Source: Ursus arctos
Lineage: Eukaryota; Chordata; Mammalia; Carnivora; Ursidae
Assembly (NCBI RefSeq): GCF_023065955.2
Contig: NC_079873.1
Span: 99,548,128 to 99,612,127, forward strand
Direction of reading: 5' to 3'
DNA: 64,000 bases
The translations under genes and the position numbers were made by a program. Shown here piece after piece: positions 63,560 to 64,000 of this stretch (position 1 is the first letter of the stretch; each line of letters begins with the position of its first letter). The notes under the pieces were generated by a model. That model saw nothing but the letters and a program-made list of their open reading frames with translations, was not told where the DNA came from and searched no databases.

Positions 63560-64000
63560 ATGTAAATATGTACTTACCATACAACCAAGCAATTGCCCTC
63601 CTGGGCATTTGTCCTAGACAAATTAAAACATATATTCACACAAAATCCTGTATATGGCTATTTATTAAAGCTTAATTTGCAATGGCCAAAATTTGGAAAC
63701 AATCTAGATGTCCTTCAACAGATGAATGGTTAAACAAACTGTGGTACATCCATACCATGAACAGTACTCAACAATAAGAAAGGGACACACTATTGATACA
63801 TGCTCCAACTTGAATAAGTCTTGAGGGAATTATGTTGAATGAAAAAAGCCAGTATCAAAAGGCTACCTAGTGTATGCTTCCATTTATATAACATTTTTGA
63901 AATGGCATAGACTAATGATTACCAGGAGTTAAATATGGGAAGAAGAGTAGGAGGGAAGTGGATGTGGCAATAAAGGGGCAATAGTAGGTGTCACTGTAGT
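63560..64000 (+). mobile_element. Old L1 3' end, running off the window
   Basis: Landmarks: CTGGGCATTTGTCCTAGACA, then TATTCACACAAAATCCTGTA, ATGTCCTTCAACAGATGAATGG, AAACAAACTGTGGTACATCC and ATTACCAGGAGTTAAATATGGG. This is an L1MB-like ORF2 end and 3' UTR. Confidence 0.8.

Overview
The window is mammalian nuclear DNA, almost certainly from a caniform carnivore (bear, seal or mustelid type) and probably from the X chromosome. The carnivore call rests on about fourteen tRNA-Lys-derived SINEC elements (heads like GGGCGCCTGGGTGGC, tails TCAAATAAATAAATAAAATC) and on carnivore-type LINE-1 copies. The X call rests on the only cellular gene-like locus, an intronless DCAF12L1/DCAF12L2-type retrogene, which in human lies at Xq25. 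The heavy LINE-1 load also fits an X chromosome. No intact protein-coding gene was found.

Layout. 1-5335: a 5'-clipped but otherwise nearly complete young LINE-1 (type A), followed by a SINE. 5.87-8.63 kb: an ancient MaLR (MLT1-type) LTR element, LTR-internal-LTR, reversed. 8.6-13.15 kb: unique DNA, a MIR and the 5' half of an old L1 broken up by SINEs. 13.16-19.33 kb: a second near full-length type A L1 with a SINE inside ORF2, then a partial L1. 19.8-32.9 kb: several layers of nested L1s. An old ORF2 is split by two reversed young L1 tails and by a full-length older (type B) L1 at 24.0-30.79 kb. 33-38.3 kb: mostly unique, with SINEs, two tiny L1 tails and two retrocopies that look like mRNA 3' ends. 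38.3-40.75 kb: a composite truncated L1. 41-49.8 kb: mostly unique DNA with a Tigger-like DNA transposon, MIRs and SINEs. 49.82-56.04 kb: a complete type A L1 with a 14-bp target-site duplication (TSD). 56.58-57.96 kb: the DCAF12L locus (minus strand) with a CpG-rich 5' end. 59.7-62.0 kb: a twin-primed, internally inverted L1. 62-64 kb: MER5-like, MIR, SINE and old L1 remnants.

How it fits together. Nearly every structure is a product of L1 machinery: the L1s themselves, the SINEs, the DCAF12L retrogene and the mRNA 3'-end retrocopies. Many insertions can be bounded to the base by TSDs. All L1 ORFs carry stops or frameshifts, so none looks competent. The DCAF12L frame is broken by a net 7-base loss and a 1-base gain. 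Apart from these two indels it matches the family length of 463 codons exactly, so it is either a recent pseudogene or an intact gene hit by sequence errors. Family names, ages and TSD assignments come from reading by eye; no alignment or database search was run.
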